Shown in pieces: positions 6,909 through 15,122 of a stretch of 64,000 nt of DNA (the first letter of the stretch is position 1; every line of letters starts with the position of its first letter). The notes below the pieces were generated by a model. That model did not search any database and had not been told where the DNA came from. It saw only the letters and a list, made by a program, of their open reading frames with translations. The translations under genes were made by a program, and so were the position numbers. The stretch is from Bacillota bacterium (lineage in GTDB: Bacteria > Bacillota > Bacilli > Paenibacillales > UBA4045): NCBI GenBank assembly GCA_023441055.1, contig JAEZQY010000009.1, forward strand, positions 1 through 64,000. Reading direction: 5' to 3'.

Positions 6909-8033
6909 ATGGCAGGCGTTCGTTTGAGCCACATTTACAAGACATACCCAGGAAGCCAGACCCACACAGTTATCGACTTTGACCTGGAAGTTAAAGATAA
7001 GGAGTTCTTGGTACTGGTCGGTCCATCCGGTTGCGGTAAATCCACAACATTGCGTATGATTGCCGGACTGGAAGAAATTACAGAAGGCGAATTGTATATC
7101 GGTGACCGCTTGGTTAACGATGTAGCTCCTAAGGATCGCGACATTGCGATGGTTTTCCAATCCTATGCTCTATATCCGCATATGAACGTGTATCAGAACA
7201 TGGCATTCGGTCTGAAGCTGCGTAAGTTCAAGAAGGCCGACATCGATGCCCGCGTTCGTGAAGCAGCTCGAATTCTCGATATCGAGCACTTGCTGGACCG
7301 CAAGCCGAAGGCACTCTCCGGTGGTCAACGTCAGCGTGTCGCGCTGGGCCGTGCAATTGTTCGTGAGCCTCAAGTGTTCTTGATGGACGAACCACTCTCC
7401 AACCTCGACGCTAAGCTGCGTGTACAGATGCGCGCGGAAATTGCTAAGCTGCACAAGCGTCTAGAGACTACAATCATCTATGTAACGCATGACCAGACAG
7501 AGGCCATGACGATGGGTGACAGAATTGTTATTATGAAGGACGGCTACATTCAACAAGCTGCTGCACCGACTGAAGTTTATAACAATCCAAGAAACCTGTT
7601 CGTTGCAGGCTTCATCGGATCTCCTGCGATGAACTTCGTAGATGGTTCCCTGACTGAAGAAGGCGGCAATGTGGTCTTCAAGTCCAGAGGCGTTAGCGTG
7701 GCGATTCCTGAAGGCAGAGCCAAGCAGCTTCGTGAGGGCGGCTATGTAGGCAAGGAAGTTGTGTTCGGTATTCGTCCTGAGGATCTGCATGCTGAGCCGA
7801 TCTTCATGGAAGCATCGCCGAATAGCATCGTCAACGCTCAAATTGAAGTATCGGAAAACCTCGGTCACGAGCAAATCCTATACCTCGAAGGCATTGGCGA
7901 GGGCACAATCGTAGCGCGTCTGGATGGACGTCAATCCGTATCGGATTCGACTAACATCAAGCTCGCAATCGATATGAACAAGATCCACATCTTCGACAAG
8001 GAAACAGAACTCGCTGTATTCTACCAAGAGTAA
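6909..8033 (+). CDS. msmX: MsmX/UgpC-like sugar ABC transporter ATP-binding protein
   Basis: The ATPase subunit of CUT1-type carbohydrate ABC importers, 374 residues. Seen: Walker A GPSGCGKST (38-46), Q-loop Q85, signature LSGGQ (137-141), Walker B FLMDEP with E162, the H-loop in VTHDQ, and a C-terminal TOBE/MalK-type regulatory region (about 240-374). No permease or binding protein is next to it; in B. subtilis MsmX is a lone ATPase shared by several sugar importers (family knowledge). The two importers at 34-38 kb and 43-47 kb lack an ATPase and are candidate partners (inference). RBS AGGGGG precedes ATG 6909; a terminator follows the gene. Confidence 0.93.
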   Translation: MAGVRLSHIYKTYPGSQTHTVIDFDLEVKDKEFLVLVGPSGCGKSTTLRMIAGLEEITEGELYIGDRLVNDVAPKDRDIAMVFQSYALYPHMNVYQNMAFGLKLRKFKKADIDARVREAARILDIEHLLDRKPKALSGGQRQRVALGRAIVREPQVFLMDEPLSNLDAKLRVQMRAEIAKLHKRLETTIIYVTHDQTEAMTMGDRIVIMKDGYIQQAAAPTEVYNNPRNLFVAGFIGSPAMNFVDGSLTEEGGNVVFKSRGVSVAIPEGRAKQLREGGYVGKEVVFGIRPEDLHAEPIFMEASPNSIVNAQIEVSENLGHEQILYLEGIGEGTIVARLDGRQSVSDSTNIKLAIDMNKIHIFDKETELAVFYQE

Positions 8034-8049
8034 GAGCGACTTGATTTCG

Positions 8050-8082
8050 AAGGGGCTGCCTGTTATAGGCAGCCCCTTCTTG
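8050..8082 (+). terminator. Intrinsic terminator after the MsmX-like gene
   Basis: Perfect 12-bp stem AAGGGGCTGCCT / AGGCAGCCCCTT with a 5-nt loop, followed by a weak T-rich stretch (CTTG). It starts 17 nt after the stop codon. Confidence 0.85.
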
Positions 8083-8136
8083 AGATTCAACGGATGATGA
8101 ACACGCGGTGCTGCATCCAATATCGGTGTGATTTGG

Positions 8137-8165
8137 TTGTCTTCGTTTCGGTTTTCCTATATCAT
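8137..8165 (+). promoter_or_regulatory. Predicted sigma-A promoter of the hprK operon
   Basis: TTGTCT, a 17-nt spacer and TATCAT lie 39 nt upstream of hprK, after the terminator of the preceding gene. Confidence 0.5.
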
Positions 8166-8203
8166 GAAAAAAGGACGCTACGTAGTAAAGGAGTTAAACC
8201 GAA

Positions 8204-9142
8204 ATGGCAAAAAAGTTGAAGGTCTCCGAAGTGGTAGCACGGTTTAACATGGAAGTGATCAGCGGCGAGGCGGGATTGAAGCGGCCGATTACGACGACCG
8301 ATCTGTATCGGCCAGGTTTAGAGCTGGCTGGCTACTTCCATTATCATCCGAAGGAACGCATACAAATTCTAGGCAAGACTGAGATTACCTTCAGTCAGCA
8401 ATTGCCTGAGATCATTAAGAAGGAACGTATGCTGGAATTATGCGCAAATGAGACGCCATGCATTATTGTGTCGAGAGGCATGGATGTGCCAGAGGCATTA
8501 ATTGAAGCATCTGCTCAGACGGGAACTCCGATTCTTAGAAGTCCTAATACAACGACTATGCTCGCTAGTCGCATCACTGGATTCTTAGAGAATCGATTGG
8601 CGCCGACTACGACCATTCACGGTGTACTGGTGGATGTGTACGGTGTTGGTATGCTGATTACGGGAACTAGCGGAATAGGCAAGAGTGAGACCGCTCTAGA
8701 ATTGGTGAAGCGTGGACATCGTCTAGTTGCCGATGACGCGGTGGAGATTATTCAGACTGCAGATCATGCGTTGTTCGGCACTGCGCCTGAATTAATCCGA
8801 CATCTATTAGAAATTCGCGGGGTAGGCATCATTAATGTGATGACCTTATTCGGCGCTGGAGCGATCCGCACAGAGAAGAAGATTACCGTCGTATGCAGAC
8901 TGGAAACCTGGCAAGAGGATAAGCAATACGACCGTCTCGGTCTGGATGAGGAATTGACTAGAATTATCGATACCGATCTCCCGCTAGTCACAATACCAGT
9001 ACGGCCTGGTCGAAACCTGGCTGTTATCATTGAGGTAGCGGCGATGAATTACCGCTTGAAGCGGATGGGCTACAATGCTGCGCTGCAATTTACCAATAAG
9101 CTGACAGAATCGATCGCGGATGAGCATGATGACTATGAGTGA
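8204..9142 (+). CDS. hprK: HPr kinase/phosphorylase
   Basis: A bifunctional enzyme that phosphorylates and dephosphorylates HPr and Crh on Ser46 and so drives CcpA-dependent carbon catabolite control (family knowledge). It has 312 residues. Seen: active-site region around H139, Walker A GTSGIGKSE (154-162), RLVADDAVEI (about 173-182), and the HprK signature LEIRGVGIINVMTLFGAGAI. RBS AAAGGAG precedes ATG 8204. It heads an operon with lgt, ppaX and an acyltransferase, the B. subtilis arrangement. PpaX recycles the pyrophosphate made by its phosphorylase activity. A target, the HPr/Crh-like protein, is encoded at 28597. Confidence 0.97.
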   Translation: MAKKLKVSEVVARFNMEVISGEAGLKRPITTTDLYRPGLELAGYFHYHPKERIQILGKTEITFSQQLPEIIKKERMLELCANETPCIIVSRGMDVPEALIEASAQTGTPILRSPNTTTMLASRITGFLENRLAPTTTIHGVLVDVYGVGMLITGTSGIGKSETALELVKRGHRLVADDAVEIIQTADHALFGTAPELIRHLLEIRGVGIINVMTLFGAGAIRTEKKITVVCRLETWQEDKQYDRLGLDEELTRIIDTDLPLVTIPVRPGRNLAVIIEVAAMNYRLKRMGYNAALQFTNKLTESIADEHDDYE

Positions 9143-9166
9143 ATGAGTAGAAAGTGAGGATAAGAG

Positions 9167-10405
9167 ATGAGTTTGCTTCCCCTGATTAATCCAATTGCGC
9201 TGACCATCGGGAGCATTGAGATTCGTTGGTATGGCATCATTCTGGGGCTGGCTGCGTTAGCTGGCTTGCTGTTGGCTGTACGAGAAGGTAAACGCTTCAA
9301 TATAAAGCCGGACTTCTTCATGGATTTATTGTTGATCGGTGTGCCGTCCGCTATCATTGCAGCTCGTATCTATTATGTGGCGTTCGAATGGGACGTCTAT
9401 AAGGGAAACTTCTATGAGATGATTGCCATCTGGCATGGCGGTATCGCAATCCACGGCGCGTTAATCGGAGCGATTATCGGCGCTGTTATCTATACCAGAG
9501 TGAAGAAGGTCAACTTCTGGCGAATTGCGGATATTGCGGCTCCTTCCTTAATTGCCGGACAGATGATCGGACGATGGGGCAATTTCGTGAATCAGGAAGC
9601 ACATGGCGGTCCTGTAGAACAGAGCTTCCTAACCGACACCTTACATATCCCCAACTGGATCGTCAATCATATGAATATAGAAGGAATTTATTATCATCCT
9701 ACCTTCCTCTATGAGTCACTATGGAACTTCGCAGGCCTCCTGCTGCTGTTCCTGCTGCGCAGAGGCACCTTCCTGCGCGCTGGAGAACTGTTCATGAGTT
9801 ACTTCATCTGGTATTCCATCGGTCGATTTTACATTGAAGGGGTCCGCACGGACAGCCTCGCCTTCGAGGGTCCACAGTGGCTAGACGCCTTCATGGATGC
9901 GCTATGGGCTCCGATGAATATCGTGTTCGATCCTGGCGCCCTGCCATTCGGCGGAGGGAATATTAGAAGCGCGCAGTTCACCAGCTTAGTGATCATTATT
10001 GTGGCTGTAGCATTCATCCTATGGCGCCGCCTGCGAGGCGGTCAGCCTCCGCGCTATCAGGATCCGATTATGTTCGGTAAGCCAGGCAGTACGATTATTG
10101 AGCAAGATGATCAAGAGATACAGAAATCGCAGACCGGACAAGCTGCCGGCGTGAGCGGCGCAGAACGTGATGACGATGATGTGCAGCAGGTGAAGCAATC
10201 AGCTGCAGAGCCGGAAGCGCGGAAAGCCTCTGAGTCGAAGATTCCGGCTGAGACTAAGCCGATAACTGCTGAGGTGAGCGTGAATACGGCGGCGGTGGAG
10301 AAGCCTGAGCGCGGTAACACGGATTCGCCGAACAAGACGGCAGATTCGGATGCGGAGGATGTTCAGTCGGCGAGTAGAATTAAACCTGGGAATCCGTTTC
10401 TATGA
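9167..10405 (+). CDS. lgt: Prolipoprotein diacylglyceryl transferase with long C-terminal extension
   Basis: A membrane enzyme that adds diacylglycerol to the lipobox cysteine of prelipoproteins. It has 412 residues. The Lgt signature GRWGNFVNQE (135-144) and the IAIHG histidine (H96) are seen, with about seven hydrophobic segments up to about residue 285. The remaining 125 residues are polar, rich in D, E, K, S and A, and have no membrane segment; the family is usually 270-330 residues long. At least two lipoproteins in this window (34357, 45396) are expected substrates. It lies 24 nt behind hprK and its stop overlaps the ppaX start (ATGA). Confidence 0.95.
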   Translation: MSLLPLINPIALTIGSIEIRWYGIILGLAALAGLLLAVREGKRFNIKPDFFMDLLLIGVPSAIIAARIYYVAFEWDVYKGNFYEMIAIWHGGIAIHGALIGAIIGAVIYTRVKKVNFWRIADIAAPSLIAGQMIGRWGNFVNQEAHGGPVEQSFLTDTLHIPNWIVNHMNIEGIYYHPTFLYESLWNFAGLLLLFLLRRGTFLRAGELFMSYFIWYSIGRFYIEGVRTDSLAFEGPQWLDAFMDALWAPMNIVFDPGALPFGGGNIRSAQFTSLVIIIVAVAFILWRRLRGGQPPRYQDPIMFGKPGSTIIEQDDQEIQKSQTGQAAGVSGAERDDDDVQQVKQSAAEPEARKASESKIPAETKPITAEVSVNTAAVEKPERGNTDSPNKTADSDAEDVQSASRIKPGNPFL

Positions 10406-11055
10406 GCAGATGTGTCTTATTCGATCTCGATGGAACAATTGTGGATACGAATGAATTAATCATTGAGAGCTTCCAATATGTGCTTCGCGAGAACCTGACC
10501 CTGGATGTGCCCAGAGAGCAGATTATCCCATACATGGGTCAGACGCTGGCGGATCAGTTCCGCGCATTCACAGGACTGGACGAGGTTGAGGCGCTCACGC
10601 AGGCCTATCGCGTGTATAACCTGATCAAGCATGATGAGATGGTGAGCCTGTTTCCGAATGTGCTGGAAGTCGTACAGCGGTTATCAGCAGAGGGCTTCAA
10701 GCTGGGCGTAGTGACGACGAAGGCGCGAGAGACGAGTGACCGGGTGCTGCGTATGTTCGGATTGCTCCCCTATATGGGCACTATTGTGACGGTCGATGAT
10801 GTGGTGCATCCTAAGCCGCACGCAGAGCCTGTCCTGAAGGCGATGAAGGAGCTAGGCGCTAATCCGGAGCAGACCTGGATGGTAGGAGACAGCCCAGCGG
10901 ATATGGGGGCGGCGAAGGCAGCAGGCGTACGAGCGGTAGCAGTAGGCTGGTCACTCAAGCCCGTGTCTGTTCTGCGTGAGCATGGAGCGGATGCTGTGAT
11001 TGATAAGATGGAGGATCTATACGAGCTATGCGGACTGAAGGAGATTCCTCTGTGA
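10402..11055 (+). CDS. ppaX: Pyrophosphatase PpaX (HAD family)
   Basis: A HAD-superfamily phosphatase of 217 residues. Motif I is FDLDGTIVD (7-15, nucleophile D8), motif II VVTTK, motif III/IV around HPKPH and VGDSPADMGAAKAAG. In Bacillus PpaX hydrolyses the pyrophosphate that the HprK phosphorylase reaction releases (family knowledge); position three genes behind hprK supports this over other HAD roles. The start overlaps the lgt stop by 4 nt, and its stop overlaps the GTG of the next gene. Confidence 0.92.
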   Translation: MSRCVLFDLDGTIVDTNELIIESFQYVLRENLTLDVPREQIIPYMGQTLADQFRAFTGLDEVEALTQAYRVYNLIKHDEMVSLFPNVLEVVQRLSAEGFKLGVVTTKARETSDRVLRMFGLLPYMGTIVTVDDVVHPKPHAEPVLKAMKELGANPEQTWMVGDSPADMGAAKAAGVRAVAVGWSLKPVSVLREHGADAVIDKMEDLYELCGLKEIPL

Positions 11056-11564
11056 GGAAGACGGAGCGGTACCCGGTCGAGGGTCCGAATGCGCTATGGC
11101 AAATTTATAAGACAGTCAGTAAGTGGAAGGGGATCCGCAACTTCATCTTCATCCAGATCAGCCGGTATTGCCCTTCTCTACCGGTGAAGAACTGGATCTA
11201 CCGGCATGTGCTCGGGATGAAGGTTGGAGAACATACCGCCTTTGCGCTGATGGTGATGGTGGATGTGTTCTTCCCAGAGCGGATACGAATCGGAAGCAAC
11301 AGTATCATCGGCTATAATACAACAATATTGGCGCATGAGTATCTAATCGGCGAATATCGGTTGGGCGATGTCGACATTGGCTCTAGAGTGATGATCGGTG
11401 CGAATTCTACCATATTGCCTGGTGTGACGATTGGCGATGATGCAGTCGTCTCTGCGGGGACACTTGTTCATAAGTCTGTACCTGCTGGCGCATTCGTAGG
11501 CGGCAACCCGATGCGTGTGATCCGTGAAGCCGCTACTTCGGATAGGATTGGTCAGGAAGACTAG
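11052..11564 (+). CDS. Left-handed beta-helix acyltransferase (YvoF-like)
   Basis: A hexapeptide-repeat acetyltransferase-like protein, 170 residues. Isoleucine-patch repeats run from about residue 60 to 150 (IRIGSNSIIGYNT, VMIGANSTILPGV, IGDDAVVSAGT). The GTG at 11052 is chosen because GAAGGAG lies 8 nt upstream and GTGA overlaps the ppaX stop; an upstream ATG at 11028 would overlap ppaX by 28 nt without a better SD. B. subtilis has yvoF at this place. The acyl acceptor is unknown. Confidence 0.87.
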   Translation: MRKTERYPVEGPNALWQIYKTVSKWKGIRNFIFIQISRYCPSLPVKNWIYRHVLGMKVGEHTAFALMVMVDVFFPERIRIGSNSIIGYNTTILAHEYLIGEYRLGDVDIGSRVMIGANSTILPGVTIGDDAVVSAGTLVHKSVPAGAFVGGNPMRVIREAATSDRIGQED

Positions 11565-11587
11565 AATACATAAGAGAAGACCTAGGA

Positions 11588-11610
11588 CGCCGCAAGGCGT
11601 TCGTGTTGTT
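11588..11610 (+). terminator. Possible terminator of the hprK operon
   Basis: A short hairpin ACGCC-GCAA-GGCGT followed by TCGTGTTGTTTG, 23 nt behind the acyltransferase stop. The stem is short, so confidence is modest. Confidence 0.5.
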
Positions 11611-11760
11611 TGTATATAAGACTTTATAAGTTTTCAACTTAAAGGTGCTTATATATCGACGCTAAAACGGAAACGTCATTGCTTACGAAGTAGTTTGCTG
11701 CGCAAACTTGGAGGACGGCAGCGCCGTTTATCTGGATAGGAATGACAAGGAGGAGTAAGC
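11611..11760 (+). promoter_or_regulatory. Structured leader ahead of the AAC(3)-family gene
   Basis: This spacer contains several inverted repeats: TATATAAG...CTTATATA (about 11611-11656) with further pairing inside, AGTTTGC-TGC-GCAAACT (11692-11708), AAACGG...CCGTTT, and GTCATT...AATGAC (about 11674 and 11751). The last pair would close a multi-hairpin fold just ahead of the AAGGAGGAG ribosome-binding site. I do not recognise a known riboswitch or T-box in it. Confidence 0.4.
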
Positions 11761-12525
11761 ATGCATACGAAGATCAGTCTGATGAAGCAGTTAGAGGAGA
11801 TGGGAATTGATCCGCAAGGGACGGTTCTCATGCATTCCTCTATGAAGAGCATTGGCGAGGTGGAGGGCGGGGCGGATACAGTGCTGGACGCCTTGTCCGA
11901 TTATATGGCCGAGGGATTGTTGGTGCTGCCAACGCATACCTGGTCATCGATTAACGCCGAACATCCGAGATTTTATGTGAAGTCATCACCGGTCTGTGTC
12001 GGGATTCTTCCGGAATTATTCCGTAAGCGTCCGAATGTGGTGCGCTCCCTACATCCGACGCATTCGGTCGCCGCGCTTGGCCGGGATGCGATTAGTTTTA
12101 CATCGGGGGATGAGCAGTTCGATACGCCCTGCTCGCGCGGCTCAGCCTGGGGGAAGCTGCTGGATCGCAAGGCGACCATTCTGCTGGTCGGCGTAGATCT
12201 GCGAAGGAACACCTACATCCATGGGATCGAAGAGTGGGTGGATATCCCGGGCAGGCTCACCGATAATCATGAGCAGCTTTATACGGTACTCGAGGATGGT
12301 ACGGAGATTGCAGTGCCGTCCCGTCGGCACTGTGGTCTGAGCTGGTCCGAGCACTTCTGGAAGGTCGAGGAGGTGCTGGAGCGCGAGGGGGCGCTGTACC
12401 GCGGCAAGCTTGGTGATGCCGATGTCATGGTATGCGACGCCGTTCGGCAATATGAGGTGCTGTCTGAGATGCTGAAGCGGAATCCAGACCTGTTCTCGGA
12501 CAATGAGCCACTGGCCTCCTCATAG
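11761..12525 (+). CDS. AAC(3)-family N-acetyltransferase
   Basis: An aminoglycoside 3-N-acetyltransferase-family protein of 254 residues (YokD/FrbF type). Seen: VLMHSSMKSIGEVEGGADTV near the N-terminus, LVLPTHTWS, the family hallmark RSLHPTHSVAALG (about 94-106), SPCSRGSAWG-type region and LLVGVD. Members use acetyl-CoA; many chromosomal ones do not act on clinical aminoglycosides, so resistance is not claimed. AAGGAGGAG precedes ATG 11761. It is preceded by a structured spacer and followed by the his promoter. Confidence 0.88.
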   Translation: MHTKISLMKQLEEMGIDPQGTVLMHSSMKSIGEVEGGADTVLDALSDYMAEGLLVLPTHTWSSINAEHPRFYVKSSPVCVGILPELFRKRPNVVRSLHPTHSVAALGRDAISFTSGDEQFDTPCSRGSAWGKLLDRKATILLVGVDLRRNTYIHGIEEWVDIPGRLTDNHEQLYTVLEDGTEIAVPSRRHCGLSWSEHFWKVEEVLEREGALYRGKLGDADVMVCDAVRQYEVLSEMLKRNPDLFSDNEPLASS

Positions 12526-12540
12526 CGTAACGTAAAACCG

Positions 12541-12556
12541 CGGTTCATAAGAACCG
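12541..12556 (+). terminator. Short hairpin after the AAC(3)-family gene
   Basis: CGGTTC-ATAA-GAACCG, 16 nt after the stop. No T-run follows. The nearby GAACCGGGTG at 12551 recurs at 12585. It could be a weak terminator or mRNA end. Confidence 0.35.
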
Positions 12557-12600
12557 GGTGACATTATCACAGCACAATAACACAGAACCGGGTGTCGCTC

Positions 12601-12629
12601 TTGACGCTTCCGAGGAGATATGGTAATAT
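12601..12629 (+). promoter_or_regulatory. Predicted sigma-A promoter of the histidine operon
   Basis: TTGACG, a 17-nt spacer and TAATAT, about 84 nt upstream of hisZ. No T-box (AGTA bulge with a TGG-bearing antiterminator) was seen in the short leader. Confidence 0.65.
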
Positions 12630-12712
12630 TTCGAGTATTCTTTATTTTGTTAGTATGGTAGAATGGTAACGAGTTAATGCTTTAATATAATAAAGTAATT
12701 GAGGGATATGCG

Positions 12713-13915
12713 ATGTCTAAACCTAAGGTGTTCGAGAAGCCGAGCGGCGTGAAGGACTATCTGCCAGAGGCGGCCAGCAAGCTGCGCGCCATGGAGTGGC
12801 GGGTGCTGCAATGCATGGAGCGGTGGGGGTATCGGCAGATTATCACGCCTACACTGGAGTACTATGATACGGTAGGCGCGGCAAGCTCTACGGCGAATGA
12901 TCGCTTGTTCAAGCTGCTGGACAATAAGGGCCGCACGCTCGTGCTGCGCTCAGAGATGACGGCGCCGATCGCGCGCGTGGTCTCATCTCTGCTCAAGGAG
13001 GAGTCGCTGCCGATTCGGCTGTCGCATCATTCGCATGTGTTCCGCGCGATAGAGGAGGAAGCGGGCCGCGAGGCGGAGTTCGTCCAGTCGGGTGTAGAGC
13101 TGGTTGGAGACGCATCAGCCGAGGCGGATGCCGAGGTGATCGCGCTGGCAGTTGCGTGCTTGCAGGCAGCGGGGGTGCATGAGTTCAAGATTGCGATTGG
13201 TCATATCGGCTTCTTGAATGGTGTGCTGCATGCGCATCTGGAGGGCCGTGAGGAGGACCAGCAGGCGCTCAAGGAATGTCTGCTGCGCCGGGATTATGTC
13301 GGGTATCGTCATTATCTGAGCAGAATCGAGCTGACTCAGGATGCGCGGAGACAGCTAGAGGCCATTCTGCGTCTGCGCGGCGGTCAAGAGACCGGCCAGG
13401 AGGCCGAGAAGCTCGCGCTGGATGAGGCGACTGCGTCTGCGGTTAGGCATCTGGGCGATGTGTGGCAGGCGCTGCAGGTATACGGCGTTACTCCGCATGT
13501 GCTGATTGACCTGACGATGGTTGGCAACTTCTCCTACTATACAGGTCTGATCTTCGAGGGCTATGCGGACGCGATGGGCTTCCCGGTGTGCAGTGGAGGA
13601 AGGTATGACAACCTGCTGACCCAATTCGGCAGACCGGCTCCGGCAACGGGCTTCGCGCTGGAGACGAATCGAATTGTGCAGGTGACTAATGGTCAGCTGG
13701 ACAATCGGCCAAGACGCGTGCTTGTCGTCTATACGAAGGAGCATCGCGAGGAGGCGATTACGGCGGCGCTGACGCTGCGCGCTAAGCAGGGGTATGCGGT
13801 GGAGACGCGCTGTGTGGATTCGCCGCTCGGCGATGAGTGGATTCGCACGTTGGATGGCGGCAGGGTCGAGCTGGACGGCTGCGAATATGATGAGATTGTG
13901 CCGTTCGACATGTAG
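12713..13915 (+). CDS. hisZ: ATP phosphoribosyltransferase regulatory subunit HisZ
   Basis: A histidyl-tRNA-synthetase-like protein that lacks aminoacylation and activates the short form of HisG (family knowledge). It has 400 residues. Class II synthetase core is seen: GVKDYLPEAA at the N-terminus (about 7-16), TPTLEYYDTV, motif 2-like LRSEMTAPIARV, and a motif 3-like GGRYDNLLTQFG (about 294-305) followed by TGFALE. GAGGG precedes ATG 12713. It opens the his operon and pairs with the 212-residue HisG encoded 99 nt downstream. A paralogous true hisS would be elsewhere. Confidence 0.95.
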   Translation: MSKPKVFEKPSGVKDYLPEAASKLRAMEWRVLQCMERWGYRQIITPTLEYYDTVGAASSTANDRLFKLLDNKGRTLVLRSEMTAPIARVVSSLLKEESLPIRLSHHSHVFRAIEEEAGREAEFVQSGVELVGDASAEADAEVIALAVACLQAAGVHEFKIAIGHIGFLNGVLHAHLEGREEDQQALKECLLRRDYVGYRHYLSRIELTQDARRQLEAILRLRGGQETGQEAEKLALDEATASAVRHLGDVWQALQVYGVTPHVLIDLTMVGNFSYYTGLIFEGYADAMGFPVCSGGRYDNLLTQFGRPAPATGFALETNRIVQVTNGQLDNRPRRVLVVYTKEHREEAITAALTLRAKQGYAVETRCVDSPLGDEWIRTLDGGRVELDGCEYDEIVPFDM

Positions 13916-14014
13916 GAGCTGTGATAGCAATATTGGGCGATGGCGCTGGCTGCATAAGTGGCGCAATGATCGCAGCAATGGCATGGAGTACGATGAGAGA
14001 GGCGGAGATAGAGG

Positions 14015-14653
14015 ATGGGGCAAGAACAGGAGCTGCTGAAGGTTGCGATGCCCAAGGGCAGAATCTATAAGCAGGCATCGAAGCTGTTCCGCGAGGCTGG
14101 CTTAGCGATTCCGGAGGACTTCGACGATACGCGCAAGCTGATTATCTCGCTCCCGGAGGCCGGAATGGAGTTCATACTGGCTAAACCGGCGGATGTGCCG
14201 ACGTATGTGGAGTATGGCGCGGCTGATGTAGGCGTTGTGGGCAAAGACGTATTGATGGAGGAAGGACGCGGCGTTTATGAGCTGCTCGATCTGGGGATCG
14301 CGCGCTGCCGCATGTCTGTGATCGGGCTGCCGGATTGGAAGCCGGTCATCCATCCACGTGTGGCGACCAAGTATCCGAATGTGGCGTCCAAGTACTTCCG
14401 CGAGAGAGGCCAGCAGGTGGAAGTGATTAAGCTCAACGGCTCGATCGAACTGGCACCCTTGATCGGCCTGGCAGACCGCATTGTGGACATGGTCGAGTCC
14501 GGTCAGACGATGCGTGATAACGGGCTGGTGGAGATGGAGTCGATGTTCGAGGTGACGAGCAGACTGATCGCCAACCGCGTCAGCTATCGCATGAAGAGCG
14601 GGACGATCCAAGCGCTGTGCGACAAGCTCCAGGCGGTAATTGACCGCGGGTAG
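14015..14653 (+). CDS. hisG: ATP phosphoribosyltransferase catalytic subunit, short form
   Basis: Catalyses the first step of histidine synthesis, ATP plus PRPP to phosphoribosyl-ATP. At 212 residues it lacks the C-terminal ACT-like regulatory domain of long HisG and so needs HisZ. Seen: AMPKGRIYKQA (about 10-20), YGAADVGVVGKDVL and the C-terminal phosphate-binding region IVDMVESGQTMRDNGL. PRPP could come from the prs product encoded at 20830. A 469-nt repeat-rich spacer separates it from hisD. Confidence 0.96.
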   Translation: MGQEQELLKVAMPKGRIYKQASKLFREAGLAIPEDFDDTRKLIISLPEAGMEFILAKPADVPTYVEYGAADVGVVGKDVLMEEGRGVYELLDLGIARCRMSVIGLPDWKPVIHPRVATKYPNVASKYFRERGQQVEVIKLNGSIELAPLIGLADRIVDMVESGQTMRDNGLVEMESMFEVTSRLIANRVSYRMKSGTIQALCDKLQAVIDRG

Positions 14654-14667
14654 GCAGAGGCTGGAAA

Positions 14668-14918
14668 GTGGAAGTGTGTGAGCAGGTAAGTTGTGCGTGT
14701 GTGATGGGGAAGGGCAATGGGTTTGGAGTGGCTGCTGTTGGTGAGTGGAAGTGTATGAGAAGGTTAGTTGTTCGTGTGTGATGTGGCAGGGTATCGGGTT
14801 TGGAGTAGCTGCTGCTGGTGCGTGGAAGTGTGAGATATTGATGGTGTAGGTGTGAATGCGTGAGTGTTAGAGTGCTGTGTGGAAGTGTGGAAGGTGGTTT
14901 GGAGTAGCTGGCAGTGGC
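14668..14918 (+). repeat. 77-nt tandem repeat, two full copies plus a decayed third
   Basis: Copies start with GTGGAAGTGT at 14668, 14745 and 14822, exactly 77 nt apart. Copies 1 and 2 match at most positions (about ten or eleven differences by eye). The third decays after its start but regains GGTTTGGAGTAGCTG near 14898. The unit has stop codons in its frames and no coding character. Confidence 0.9.
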
Positions 14919-15106
14919 ATCCTGTATAAACTACTGTTATTTGGATGTTTATCCGGGGGGATGAATTTATCCTGCAGAAGGTACAGTTAATTTTAGGATA
15001 AACGCCGAGTGCGCCATAAGATCATCTAATTAACTGTAGGAAATGCATGATAACCGATAATAATGACGGGAATCGCGATTTTAACTGCAGTTTTTGCAGG
15101 ATAAGG
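14919..15106 (+). repeat. Four copies of a short inverted repeat element
   Basis: The core reads TTATCCTGCAG-n-TACAGTTAA in one direction. Copies: 14919-14942 (plus, degenerate), 14966-14994 (plus), 15028-15054 (minus) and 15078-15106 (minus). Copies two and three can pair as a long hairpin. The arrangement resembles small palindromic intergenic repeats of the REP/MITE kind; no transposase is present. Confidence 0.75.
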
Positions 15107-15122
15107 TGAGGAGGAGTATGCG

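Larger units (their letters stand above)
14654..15122 (+). other. Gene-free, repeat-rich spacer between hisG and hisD
   Basis: There is no convincing gene here. The first half is G/T-rich on the plus strand and made of 77-nt tandem repeats (14668-14918). The second half is AT-rich and carries four copies of an inverted element (14919-15106). The spacer ends with the hisD ribosome-binding site GAGGAGG. The repeats are listed separately. Confidence 0.85.

Noticed and set aside
12630..12712. Possible T-box leader of the his operon
   Set aside because: The transcript leader is short and has no T-box motif, specifier loop or terminator/antiterminator pair.
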